Below the pieces are notes generated by a model, which was not told the origin of the DNA, made no database searches, and saw nothing but the letters and a program-made list of their open reading frames with translations. A stretch of DNA of 8,353 nt from the NCBI GenBank assembly GCA_023423215.1, contig JAFAFZ010000158.1, forward strand, positions 1 to 8,353. The letters are read 5' to 3'. Position numbers and translations under genes: made by a program. Below are positions 1 to 6,681 of the stretch, piece after piece. Source of the DNA: Actinomycetes bacterium (GTDB lineage: Bacteria; Actinomycetota; Acidimicrobiia; Acidimicrobiales; Microtrichaceae). Numbering within the stretch: the stretch's first letter is position 1; the number at the start of each line of letters is the position of its first letter.

Positions 1-2
1 CC

Positions 3-506
3 CGGCTCACCCAGGCCCGCGCCGCCGCGGACCTGGCCGAGGTCAAGGTCGAGTTCCACCACAGCGACCTGGCCGACCTGGCGTTCCTGCGGGCCGACAG
101 CATCGAGCTGGTCCTCGCCGTGTACTCGCTGGCCGGCGTCCAGGACCTGGGCCGCGTCTTCCGCCAGCTGCACCGCATCATGCGACCCGACGCGGCGCTC
201 GTTCTGTCGCTGCCGCACCCGTTCTCGATGATGCTCGAGCTCGACGCGGACGAGCAGTCGACGCCCTACCTGACGCGCGACGCCTGGAGCGACCAGGCCG
301 TGACCTGGCGTGCCGGCGGCGACGAGGGCGTGACCCACGTCCACCAGATCTCGGACGTGTTCACGCACCTGATCCGCTCGAACTTCCGCATCGACTCGCT
401 CGTCGAGCCGCCCCCGGTCGAGGGCCGCCGCAGCGTGCACTGGTCGGGGCTGACCGAGTGGGTGCCCAGCACCGTCGTGCTCCGGGCGCGCAAGGAAGGC
501 ACCTGA
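3..506 (+). CDS. Class I SAM-dependent methyltransferase, C-terminal part (5' end outside window)
   Basis: Position 3 is the first complete codon; the frame is open from the left edge to TGA at 504-506 and gives 167 residues. The visible part matches the second half of a class I (Rossmann-fold) methyltransferase. An acidic strand, SIELVLAVYSL (about residues 34-44), is followed by a helix ending in LHRIMRPDAALVLSLPHPF (about 56-74), the usual 'xxxLRPGG' turn and strand of UbiE/Methyltransf_11-type enzymes. The rest carries the substrate-side cap (DAWSD, HQISD) and a final strand, VPSTVVLRARK. The glycine-rich SAM loop (motif I) would lie left of the window, so it cannot be checked. The acceptor is unknown; small-molecule or quinone-like substrates are typical of the family. 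It converges on the universal stress protein gene, with 65 bp between them. No frameshift is seen. The family call is fairly safe, the specific reaction is not. Confidence 0.8.
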   Translation, partial: RLTQARAAADLAEVKVEFHHSDLADLAFLRADSIELVLAVYSLAGVQDLGRVFRQLHRIMRPDAALVLSLPHPFSMMLELDADEQSTPYLTRDAWSDQAVTWRAGGDEGVTHVHQISDVFTHLIRSNFRIDSLVEPPPVEGRRSVHWSGLTEWVPSTVVLRARKEGT

Positions 507-540
507 GCGACGGGCCACCCGCTCGATCCGTGTGACCAGC

Positions 541-557
541 CCGGTCGGTGGGACCGG
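541..557. terminator. Candidate bidirectional terminator hairpin between convergent genes
   Basis: A perfect 6-bp GC-rich stem, CCGGTC (541-546) with GACCGG (552-557), encloses a 5-nt loop (GGTGG). It lies 34 bp past the methyltransferase stop and 14 bp past the stress-protein stop, the expected place for a shared terminator. Neither side has a U-tract, which is common in high-GC actinobacteria. Short stems like this also arise by chance at this base composition, so the call is tentative. Confidence 0.3.
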
Positions 558-571
558 TCAGCCGGTGCGGA

Positions 572-1009
572 TCAGTCGGCGACCTGGTTGCGCACGACGA
601 CGACGGGGCAGAGCGCGTGGTTCACGGCGTAGGTCGTGACCGAGCCCATCAGCAGCCCGACGAAGCCGCCGTGGCCACGTGAGCCGACGACGAGCAGCTC
701 GGCGTCCGCGGACAGTCGGATCAGCTGCTCGCCGGCATGGCCCTCGAGCACCTCGGTGACGACCTCGACGCCCTCGAGCGCGCCGGTCTCGCGCACGGTG
801 TCGATCGCCGCACCGAGCATCGTGTTCGACGCGGCGGACAGGTCCGCCGGGTCGGGCGAGGCGACCTCGTAGCCGGTGCTCAGGATGCCCGCCGAGAAGG
901 ACGCGGCGACGTGCAGGACCGAGCCGCGCAGCTTGGCCTCCTCGGCCGCCCAGCGCAGCGCCTCGACCGAGTGCTCCGAGCCATCGACACCGACCACGAT
1001 TCCAGCCAT
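572..1009 (-). CDS. Universal stress protein (UspA family, ATP-binding type)
   Basis: A single-domain cytoplasmic Usp of 145 residues, the usual family length. The N-terminal strand and turn, IVVGVDGSEHS (4-14), is the classical family start, with D9 at the adenine/phosphate site. The C-terminal signature G-x2-G-x9-G-(S/T) is exact: G109, G112, G122 and S123, within VVGSRGHGGFVGLLMGS. This predicts the ATP-binding subclass, which usually dimerises. The final strand CPVVVVR is also typical. The ATG at 1009 is well supported: the minus strand reads AGGAGCAGGA just before it, the clearest Shine-Dalgarno in the window. The gene lies 67 bp downstream of the CCA-adding enzyme on the same strand, with a hairpin and a possible -10 in the gap, so it may be its own transcription unit. 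Its physiological role (dormancy, hypoxia or general stress) cannot be read from sequence. Confidence 0.93.
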   Translation of the reverse strand: MAGIVVGVDGSEHSVEALRWAAEEAKLRGSVLHVAASFSAGILSTGYEVASPDPADLSAASNTMLGAAIDTVRETGALEGVEVVTEVLEGHAGEQLIRLSADAELLVVGSRGHGGFVGLLMGSVTTYAVNHALCPVVVVRNQVAD

Positions 1010-1047
1010 TCCTGCTCCTGTCCGTTCCCTCGCGCCACACGTCGCGC

Positions 1048-1070
1048 GGCGTCGCTCAACCTAGCGAGCC
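1048..1070 (-). terminator. Candidate hairpin after the CCA-adding enzyme gene
   Basis: GGC (1048-1050) plus TCGCT (1052-1056) pair with AGCGA (1063-1067) plus GCC (1068-1070), leaving one bulged G (1051) and a 6-nt loop. On the minus strand it begins 6 bp after the cca stop codon, where an intrinsic terminator would sit. There is no U-tract. It overlaps a possible -10 for the downstream stress-protein gene, so it may instead be a chance inverted repeat. Confidence 0.3.
1058..1063 (-). promoter_or_regulatory. Possible -10 element for the universal stress protein gene
   Basis: The minus strand reads TAGGTT here, matching the actinobacterial -10 consensus TANNNT. Transcription would start near 1051, giving a leader of about 42 nt that contains the strong Shine-Dalgarno before ATG 1009. 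No recognisable -35 lies 16-18 bp upstream, which is inside the end of cca. The motif is short and this is a weak call. Confidence 0.25.
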
Positions 1071-1076
1071 GCGGGC

Positions 1077-2501
1077 TCACCCCGACGCGGCGTCCTCGTC
1101 GGAGGTGGCGCCGGTCGCGTCGGAGCGCTGGGCGTACCAGCGGTCGAGCTCGGCGAACGCGTCGTCGCGTGCGAGCGGACCGCGGTCGAGGCGCAGCTCG
1201 AGCAGGTGCGACAGCGCCTGGCCGACGATCGGTCCCGCCGGCACACCGAGGTGCTCCATGACCTCGCGACCGTCCAGGTCGGGCCGGATCGCATCCAACT
1301 CCTCCCGTTCGGCGAGCGTGGCGATGCGGGCCTCGAGGTCGTCGATGCGACGGTCGAGCGCCTCGGCCTTGCGCTTGTTGCGCGTGGTGCAGTCCGAACG
1401 GGTGAGCGCGATCAGCTCGCCCAGCAGCGGGCCGGCGTCGCGCACGAAGCGGCGCACCGCCGAATCGGACCAGCCCATCTCGTAGGTGTGGAACCGCAGG
1501 TGCAGGTACACCAGCTGCGACACGTCCTGGACCATCTCGTTGCTGAACTTCAGCGCCCGCATGCGGTCGCGGGTCATGCGTGCCCCGACGACCTCGTGGT
1601 GGTGGAACGACACGCCGTTCGGGCCGATGGAGCGCGTCTTCGGCTTGGCGACGTCGTGGAACAGCGCGGCCAGTCGCACCAGCAGCTGCGGCGGTGCCTT
1701 CGCGACCACCGCGATGGTGTGCGACAGCACGTCCTTGTGGCGGTGGATCGGGTCCTGCTCGAGGCGCATCGCGGGCAGCTCGGGCAGGAAGTGCTCGGCG
1801 AGCCCGCTGTCGTTCAGGAAGTACAGGCCCTCGGACGGGTCCGGAACGACGACCAGCTTGCAGAGCTCGTCGCGGATCCGCTCGGCCGAGACGATCTCGA
1901 GGCGCGGCGCCATCTCCTTCACCGCGGCGCGCAGCTCCGGCACCGGCCGCAGCGAGAAGGTCGCCATGAAGCGTGCGGCGCGCAGCATGCGCAGCGGGTC
2001 GTCGCCGAAGGACTCCTCGGGCGACAGCGGCGTGCGCAGCACCCCGTCCATCAGGTCGGCCAGCCCGCCGAAGGGGTCGATCAGGGTGGGCTCGTCACCG
2101 GTGACCTCGAGCGCCATCGCGTTGACGGTGAAGTCTCGGCGGGACAGGTCGGCCTCGATGTCGGTGCTGAAGACGACCTCGGGCTTGCGGCTGTCGGGCG
2201 AGTACGCCTCGGCCCGGTGCGTGGTGATCTCGTAGGTCTCGTCGTCGATCGTGCAGCCGATGGTCCCGAAGCGCTCGCCCTGGGTCCACAGCGCCGAGGC
2301 GACCGGGCGGACGAGCGCCTTGACCTGATCGGGCGTCGCGTCGGTCGTCAGGTCGAGGTCGTTGCGCTCGACGTCGGTGCGGTCGACCACCAGGTCCCGC
2401 ACCACGCCACCCACCAGGTACAGGCGGTGGCCCGACCCGTCGAAGCGGCGCGCGAGCGGGGCGACGAGGTCGAGGAGCGCGGCGGCGCGGGCGGGGATCA
2501 C
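1077..2501 (-). CDS. cca: CCA tRNA nucleotidyltransferase (CCA-adding enzyme, HD-domain actinobacterial type)
   Basis: This enzyme adds or repairs the 3' CCA end of tRNA from CTP and ATP in the cytoplasm. At 474 residues it is the usual length for the actinobacterial type. The class II nucleotidyltransferase head has LVGGVVRD (29-36) and the metal-binding DLD (D48, D50). RRDFTVNAMA (121-130) and the DPFGGLADL and LRMLRAARF segments (142-178) are the conserved neck and nucleotide-recognition motifs. ERIRDEL (207-213) follows. A C-terminal HD domain shows HRHKD (253-257), LFHDVAKPK (280-288) and FHHHE (299-303), as in bacterial enzymes with added phosphohydrolase activity. The GTG at 2501 gives a natural N-terminus and has a -10-like hexamer 6 nt before it rather than a Shine-Dalgarno. 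The gene lies 63 bp downstream of the deacetylase-like gene. Its position beside the DUF6049, kinase and sigma genes matches the Rv3907c neighbourhood of M. tuberculosis, where the homologue is named pcnA. Confidence 0.96.
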   Translation of the reverse strand: MIPARAAALLDLVAPLARRFDGSGHRLYLVGGVVRDLVVDRTDVERNDLDLTTDATPDQVKALVRPVASALWTQGERFGTIGCTIDDETYEITTHRAEAYSPDSRKPEVVFSTDIEADLSRRDFTVNAMALEVTGDEPTLIDPFGGLADLMDGVLRTPLSPEESFGDDPLRMLRAARFMATFSLRPVPELRAAVKEMAPRLEIVSAERIRDELCKLVVVPDPSEGLYFLNDSGLAEHFLPELPAMRLEQDPIHRHKDVLSHTIAVVAKAPPQLLVRLAALFHDVAKPKTRSIGPNGVSFHHHEVVGARMTRDRMRALKFSNEMVQDVSQLVYLHLRFHTYEMGWSDSAVRRFVRDAGPLLGELIALTRSDCTTRNKRKAEALDRRIDDLEARIATLAEREELDAIRPDLDGREVMEHLGVPAGPIVGQALSHLLELRLDRGPLARDDAFAELDRWYAQRSDATGATSDEDAASG

Positions 2502-2513
2502 ACCGCGAGGCTA
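2502..2513 (-). promoter_or_regulatory. Candidate leaderless promoter of the CCA-adding enzyme gene
   Basis: Read on the minus strand, TAGCCT (2513-2508) fits TANNNT and is followed by six bases (CGCGGT) and then the GTG start at 2501. This spacing places transcription initiation at or next to the start codon, the arrangement known for leaderless actinobacterial mRNAs. No Shine-Dalgarno is present. The surrounding GCCGGTAGCCT matches 9 of 11 positions of the same site before the deacetylase-like gene. No clear -35 is seen. A 5-bp GC hairpin (2516-2520 with 2527-2531) lies just upstream. Confidence 0.45.
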
Positions 2514-2564
2514 CCGGCGCGCCCCGGCGCCCCACGAAGCGGTTGGCCCGTCAGTGGACGGTGG

Positions 2565-3584
2565 TCAGCCCGCCGAACGCTCGACCGCCGCCTGCAGCCG
2601 AGCGGCCACGTCGACGGTGTCCGCACCGGGCCCGCCACCGCTCGGCGACTCCGGGTGCAGGGTGGTGCCGAACATCGCCGCGACCGTCGCGGCGGTCGAC
2701 TCGGCCACCGCCGCCAGGTCGTAGCCGCCCTCGAGCAGCACGATGCGGCGACCCGGTTCGACCAGCGAGAGCAGGTCCGCCGTCAGGTCCGCGAAGTCCC
2801 CGGAGGTCAGCCCGAGGTCGGTGAGCGGGTCGTCGCGGTGCGCGTCGAACCCGGCCGAGATCAGCACCCACGTCGTGCCGTGCGCCTCGGCCAGCGGCGC
2901 GACCAGCTCCTCGACGGAGCGGCGGTAGTGGTCCCCGGTCGAGAAGGGCGGCATCGGCAGGTTCATCGTCCAGCCGCGCCCGGGGCCGTCCCCGAGCTGC
3001 TCGGCGCGACCGGTGCCCGGGTACATCGGGTGCTGGTGCCACGACACGTAGGCCACGTCGTCGCGGTCGTAGAAGATGTCCTGGGTCCCGTTGCCGTGGT
3101 GCGCGTCGTAGTCCACGACCAGCACGCGCTCGCCCCGCGCGGCCAGCGCCGCCGCGGTCACCGCGACGGTGTTGAACAGGCAGAAGCCCATCGAGCGCGT
3201 CGCCGTCGCGTGGTGGCCGGGAGGCCGCACGGCCAGGAACGCGGCCGTTGCGTCGCTCGCGTCCAGGGCCTCGATCGCAGCAAGGCCGGCGCCGGTCGCC
3301 AGACGTGCCACCTGCGCCGACGCGCTCGACACCACAGTGTCGGCGTCGAGGGACCCGCCGCCCGCCTCGCAGTACCGGTCGATGCTCGAGATGTAGCCGG
3401 CCGGGTGCACCAGGCCGAGCTCGGCGTCGGTGGCAGAGCGGGGCGCCCGGCGGTCCAGGTCGGCCAGCAGACCGTGCCGCTCCAACCCGTCCAGCGCCGC
3501 CACGAGGCGCGCCGGACGTTCGGGGTGGTGGGGGCCGGTGTCGTGGTCGAGGTACCGCTCGTCGGAGTACAGCAGGACCGCCAT
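2565..3584 (-). CDS. Histone deacetylase family protein (zinc-dependent class II / AcuC-like deacetylase)
   Basis: A 339-residue arginase/deacetylase-fold protein, the usual length for bacterial members. All family landmarks are visible: HPERPAR (20-26), VRPPGHHA (119-126) with the catalytic His pair H124/H125, GFCLFNTVAV (133-142), and DYDAHHGNG (158-166) supplying zinc ligands D160 and H162. The third ligand is D247 in SAGFDAHRDDPL, and EGGYDL (285-290) contains the transition-state tyrosine Y288. An active zinc amidohydrolase is therefore expected. Known substrates in the family include acetyl-lysine of acetyl-CoA synthetase (AcuC) and acetylpolyamines; sequence alone does not choose between them. 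It is cytoplasmic, with no signal peptide. ATG 3584 has no Shine-Dalgarno but has TACGCT 7 nt upstream, pointing to a leaderless message. It heads the minus-strand group and is transcribed divergently from a GNAT acetyltransferase. Confidence 0.94.
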   Translation of the reverse strand: MAVLLYSDERYLDHDTGPHHPERPARLVAALDGLERHGLLADLDRRAPRSATDAELGLVHPAGYISSIDRYCEAGGGSLDADTVVSSASAQVARLATGAGLAAIEALDASDATAAFLAVRPPGHHATATRSMGFCLFNTVAVTAAALAARGERVLVVDYDAHHGNGTQDIFYDRDDVAYVSWHQHPMYPGTGRAEQLGDGPGRGWTMNLPMPPFSTGDHYRRSVEELVAPLAEAHGTTWVLISAGFDAHRDDPLTDLGLTSGDFADLTADLLSLVEPGRRIVLLEGGYDLAAVAESTAATVAAMFGTTLHPESPSGGGPGADTVDVAARLQAAVERSAG

Positions 3585-3597
3585 CGACAGCAGCGTA
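3585..3597 (-). promoter_or_regulatory. Candidate leaderless promoter of the deacetylase-family gene
   Basis: The minus strand reads TACGCT at 3597-3592, a TANNNT hexamer, then seven bases (GCTGTCG) and the ATG at 3584. That puts the predicted transcription start on the A of the start codon. The spacer lacks any purine-rich Shine-Dalgarno. The wider context GCCGGTACGCT resembles the site before cca. No convincing -35 is visible. Confidence 0.5.
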
Positions 3598-3615
3598 CCG
3601 GCGTGGGTGGTGACC

Positions 3616-3621
3616 TATCCT
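3616..3621 (+). promoter_or_regulatory. Possible -10 element for the GNAT-DUF6049-kinase-sigma chain
   Basis: TATCCT fits the actinobacterial TANNNT -10 and lies in the 125-bp divergent gap. It predicts a start near 3628 and a leader of about 80 nt before ATG 3710. No clear -35 is present at 3593-3598. The leader has a 5-bp stem (CGATC 3630-3634 with GATCG 3640-3644), three GATCG copies and a 10-bp palindrome TCGGCGCCGA (3670-3679). These could be regulator sites, but this is not demonstrated. Confidence 0.35.
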
Positions 3622-3709
3622 TGCCGGGGCGATCGGTGAGATCGATCCGGATGGACCGGGCGTGCGAGATCGGCGCCGACGACCAGGTGCGAGGACCTCG
3701 AGCGACGGC

Positions 3710-4429
3710 ATGAGCACGCGGCAGACACTGACCCTGGGCCACGAGCGCTTCCGTGTGGGTCCGTGGCACGCGGACCCGTCGACCGCCTACCTGACGCTCA
3801 CCCCGGACGTGACGAGGCCGAGCGTGCCGGGTCTGCAACGCTGTCTCGAACGCCTGCGGGACGAGGGCTACTCCTCGATCATCACCTCCGCGCTGCACCC
3901 GGAAGAGGCTCGGCCGTTCCTCGCCGCGGGGTTCGCCGAGTACGACCGGCTGCGGGTGCTCAGCCATGACCTGCACGACCTGGACCCTCCGCACCGCAGC
4001 CCCGACCCACGGGTCCGCCTGCGCCGCGCCCGTCGTGCCGACCGCCCCGACGCGCTCCGCGTCGACGCCCTGGCGTTCCCGCCGTTCCGGCGACTGGACC
4101 CGGCGGGCCTGGACGAGGCGATCGGCGCGACGCCTCGCACCCGGTTCCGCGTCGCGGAGCTCGACGGCGCCACGATCGGCTACGCGGTGACCGGCCGCGC
4201 CATGACCCAGGGCTTCCTCCAGCGGCTGGCCACCGACCCGGCGCACGCCGGCCGCGGGATCGGCTCGGCGCTGGTGCTCGACGCCCTCGCCTGGGCCCGA
4301 CGTCGCCACGTGCAGCGCGTGCTGGTCAACACCCAGGACGACAACGAACGGGCGCTGGCGCTCTACCGCCAGCTGGGGTTCCAGCTCACGTCGACCGACC
4401 TGGTCGTCCTGACCCGCAGCGTGCCGTGA
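3710..4429 (+). CDS. GNAT-family N-acetyltransferase (apparent degenerate tandem GNAT)
   Basis: The chosen start gives 239 residues. The C-terminal half is a good GNAT domain: VRLRRARRAD (about 102-111) opens it, LATDPAHAGRGIGSALV (173-189) is motif A with the acetyl-CoA pyrophosphate-binding RGIGSA (182-187), and NERALALYRQLGF (212-224) is motif B. The first roughly 90 residues look like a worn GNAT half. They end in HPEEARPFLAAGFAEYDRLRVL, the 'neighbour-GF' ending of a GNAT fold, but have no acetyl-CoA loop. The substrate is unknown. The frame is open from GTG 3662, but the extra 16 residues are arginine-rich and unlike a family N-terminus, so ATG 3710 is preferred; its only Shine-Dalgarno candidate (GAGGA, 3691-3695) is rather far away. 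The stop overlaps the next start by 4 bp (GTGA). It occupies the place taken by a NUDIX gene (mutT4) in M. tuberculosis. Confidence 0.87.
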   Translation: MSTRQTLTLGHERFRVGPWHADPSTAYLTLTPDVTRPSVPGLQRCLERLRDEGYSSIITSALHPEEARPFLAAGFAEYDRLRVLSHDLHDLDPPHRSPDPRVRLRRARRADRPDALRVDALAFPPFRRLDPAGLDEAIGATPRTRFRVAELDGATIGYAVTGRAMTQGFLQRLATDPAHAGRGIGSALVLDALAWARRRHVQRVLVNTQDDNERALALYRQLGFQLTSTDLVVLTRSVP

Positions 4430-6681
4430 GCCGTGGCGCCACCGGCCCTCGGGCCCGGGTCGCACGTGGCGCGCGGTCGCTGGCGGCGCTGGGCGCCGTG
4501 CTGTGCTCGACCGTGCTCGCGACGGCGCCCTCGGGCGCGACCCCGGGGGTCGTCGCGCAGGACCGCAACACCGGGGTGCTCGACATCACCTCGGTCACCC
4601 CGTGGGTCGCGCCGGACGGCGAGTTCCAGGTCCGCTTCGCGCCGACCACGCAGGTCCCCGCCGGCGCCGAGCTCACCTACACGATCCACCAGGCGCTGAC
4701 CCCGACGCCCAACGCCTCGCTGCGCTCCCAGGTCGAAGCGGTCCTCGCCGGCGCGCCCCCGGGCCGCATCCTGCAGCGGCAGATCACCCGGCCCCTGGCC
4801 GAGTACGGCGACCCCGCGGCCGGCAGCGCCCTGACGATCCCCGTGCGCGCCCAGAGCGGCGACGCCGCGCGCGCCCTGCTCCCCAACCCGGGCATCCACC
4901 CGGTCGAGCTCGTGCTCACGGACCCGACCGGCGAGCTGTGGCGACAGGTCGTGTTCCTGAACCGCCTGCCGGTCGGCGCGGCCGGCGCCGAGGACCCCGC
5001 GTCGACGACCGGGTCCACCACGACCACGACGACCTCGCCACGCCAGCGGCCGGCCACGCCACCACCGGTCGCGGTGACGCTGCTGGTGCCCATCGAGACG
5101 CCACCGACGTTGGACCCCACGGGCACACCCAGCTTCGACCTGGCGCAGCGCACCACCCTGGACGCCGCGGCCTCGTTGCTCGGGTCGACGCCCGACGCAC
5201 CGCTGTCCATCGCCGTGCGCCCGAACACGCTCGACGGGCTGGCCCGCACCGCCGAGCGCTGGTCCGACCGGCTGATCGGCGCGCTGCGCGCCGCGGTCGA
5301 CGCGACGGGCTCCTCGGGTGACGGCGGCTCCTCACGACTCGTCGGCCTGCCCTACGTGCACGTCGACACGGGCGGCCTCGTCGCAGCCGACGCGGACGAC
5401 GACGTCGAGCGCCAGCGTGCGCTCGGGCAGCAGGTCACCTCCGAGGTGGTCGGGGCGCGCGGCGACGGCGACTCCTGGGTCATGGACGATTCGCTGACGC
5501 CCGAGTCGCTGCCGCTGCTGGCGTCGCTCGACGTCGAGGGCGTCGTGGTGCCGACCTCGATGCTCGAGCTCGGCGGCGACGTGAGCGAGGAGCGTGCCGT
5601 CACCGGACCGCTCGCGCTGGACGGGGGCGACGGCGTGCGCGCGATCGCGTACGACGGACTCCTCTCGCAGCGGCTCGCCGACACCTCGATCGAGCCGGGC
5701 GTGCGGTCGCACGCCGTCGTGTCGCTGCTGATGGCGAGCTGGTTCGGGGCGCAGCGCGACGCCCGGCCGACCGCCGCGGTGATCGTGGTCCCGCCGACGA
5801 TCGATGCGACCGTCGTGAACTCGCTGGCGGCCAGCCTGGACGGCAGCGGACCGCTGCTGGCCGACACCTCGGCACCGATCCTGCCCGAGGCCGCGGGCGA
5901 CGAGCCGCGCGTCGAGCTGCTCGCGCGACCGGTCCCGAACGAACGCGGCGCGGTCGCCGACAGCGACGAGACCCGGCGGCAGATCGCCGCCTACCAGTCG
6001 ATGGTGGGCTCCATGAACCCGACGGCGTCGCTCTGGGAGCGGCTCAACGCCGAGACGCTCGCCACCGGGCTGGACGGGGCGGGTCGCGCCGCCCTGCGCG
6101 ACACCATCCGGGGACAGATCGCCGGCGAGCTCGCGAAGATCGAGCCGCCTCCGGAGCGGCAGGTGCTCCTGACGGGCCGGGACACGACGATCCCGCTGCG
6201 GATGCGCAACGACCTGCCCTTCGCGGTCCAGCTGCGCCTGCGCGCCAGCTCGCCCCGGCTCGAGGTCGAGGGCGGCGAGTCCCGCATCATCACCCTGCAG
6301 CCGGGTGAGAACCGCTTCGACCTGCCCGTCTCGGTGCAGGCCCCCGGCGAGTCGCTGCTGCGCATCGAGCTGTCGACGCCCGACGACGGCATCCAGCTCG
6401 CGAGCCTCGACCTGCCCGTGCGCTCGACCGCCATCTCGGGGGTGGGTGCGGCGCTGTCGGTGATCTCGGTGCTGTTCCTGGTCGCGTGGTGGGTGCACAC
6501 CCACCGACGCAAGCGTCGGGAGGAGGCGCGGGCCAACGGCACGCACCCCGCGGGTGCCGCCGCGACCACCGCGACAGAGCGGACCGAGCCGGAGCCGACC
6601 CCGTCGACGGGCGCGGACGATGCAGTCACCGACTCCGCGACCGCTCCGGCCACCACCGATAGCGTGACCGAAGGTGGCTGA
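4426..6681 (+). CDS. DUF6049-like secreted, C-terminally membrane-anchored protein (Rv3909-type)
   Basis: A 751-residue envelope protein of unknown biochemical role. A basic N-terminus and hydrophobic stretch (about 18-34, SLAALGAVLCSTVLATA) form a signal peptide; C27 lacks a proper lipobox. A beta-rich domain (about 45-180) follows, then a Thr/Pro linker (about 190-212, with TGSTTTTTTS). Next is a large alpha/beta region (about 213-575) with LVGLPYVHVDTGGL and VVPTSMLEL, which may be a barrel related to polysaccharide-active enzymes; that is inference. An Ig-like beta domain (about 578-668) ends at one TM helix (about 670-690), then RRKRRE and a Thr-rich tail predicted to be cytoplasmic. Family and position match the large protein between the CCA-adding enzyme and MurJ in actinobacteria. 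The GTG start overlaps the GNAT stop by 4 bp, and its end overlaps the kinase start by 8 bp. The family assignment rests on architecture and gene order. Confidence 0.82.
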   Translation: MSRGATGPRARVARGARSLAALGAVLCSTVLATAPSGATPGVVAQDRNTGVLDITSVTPWVAPDGEFQVRFAPTTQVPAGAELTYTIHQALTPTPNASLRSQVEAVLAGAPPGRILQRQITRPLAEYGDPAAGSALTIPVRAQSGDAARALLPNPGIHPVELVLTDPTGELWRQVVFLNRLPVGAAGAEDPASTTGSTTTTTTSPRQRPATPPPVAVTLLVPIETPPTLDPTGTPSFDLAQRTTLDAAASLLGSTPDAPLSIAVRPNTLDGLARTAERWSDRLIGALRAAVDATGSSGDGGSSRLVGLPYVHVDTGGLVAADADDDVERQRALGQQVTSEVVGARGDGDSWVMDDSLTPESLPLLASLDVEGVVVPTSMLELGGDVSEERAVTGPLALDGGDGVRAIAYDGLLSQRLADTSIEPGVRSHAVVSLLMASWFGAQRDARPTAAVIVVPPTIDATVVNSLAASLDGSGPLLADTSAPILPEAAGDEPRVELLARPVPNERGAVADSDETRRQIAAYQSMVGSMNPTASLWERLNAETLATGLDGAGRAALRDTIRGQIAGELAKIEPPPERQVLLTGRDTTIPLRMRNDLPFAVQLRLRASSPRLEVEGGESRIITLQPGENRFDLPVSVQAPGESLLRIELSTPDDGIQLASLDLPVRSTAISGVGAALSVISVLFLVAWWVHTHRRKRREEARANGTHPAGAAATTATERTEPEPTPSTGADDAVTDSATAPATTDSVTEGG

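Noticed and set aside
2516..2531. GGCGC/GCGCC hairpin between the deacetylase and cca genes as a terminator
   Set aside because: The stem is only 5 bp of pure GC with no U-tract and is expected by chance at this composition; it also directly abuts the proposed cca -10.
3662..3709. A 16-residue upstream extension of the GNAT protein from GTG 3662
   Set aside because: The added residues are mostly Arg and low complexity, no Shine-Dalgarno precedes the GTG, and the family-like start is at ATG 3710.
1206..3713. An 835-codon open frame on the + strand opposite the cca and deacetylase genes
   Set aside because: It lies antisense to two genes with complete catalytic motifs. The translation is His/Arg/Gly/Val-rich without a recognisable fold, typical of a shadow frame in very GC-rich DNA.
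3158..4465. A 435-codon minus-strand open frame across the divergent gap and the GNAT gene
   Set aside because: Its translation is Arg/Gly/Ala-rich with no domain, and it overlaps the well-supported deacetylase and GNAT genes. The gap between those genes looks like a promoter region, not coding sequence.
4492..4506. A lipoprotein signal at C27 of the DUF6049 protein
   Set aside because: The residues before the cysteine are A-V-L; a lipobox needs a small residue at -1, so ordinary signal peptidase cleavage a little later is more likely.
4991..5040. ACGACC-rich stretch in the DUF6049 gene as a possible DNA repeat
   Set aside because: It encodes the Thr-rich linker of a secreted protein in frame, so biased codons explain the repeat-like look.
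5332..6546. A 404-codon minus-strand open frame within the DUF6049 gene
   Set aside because: Antisense shadow with low-complexity Arg/Gly/His composition; the plus-strand frame has a signal peptide, linker, TM helix and coupled neighbours.
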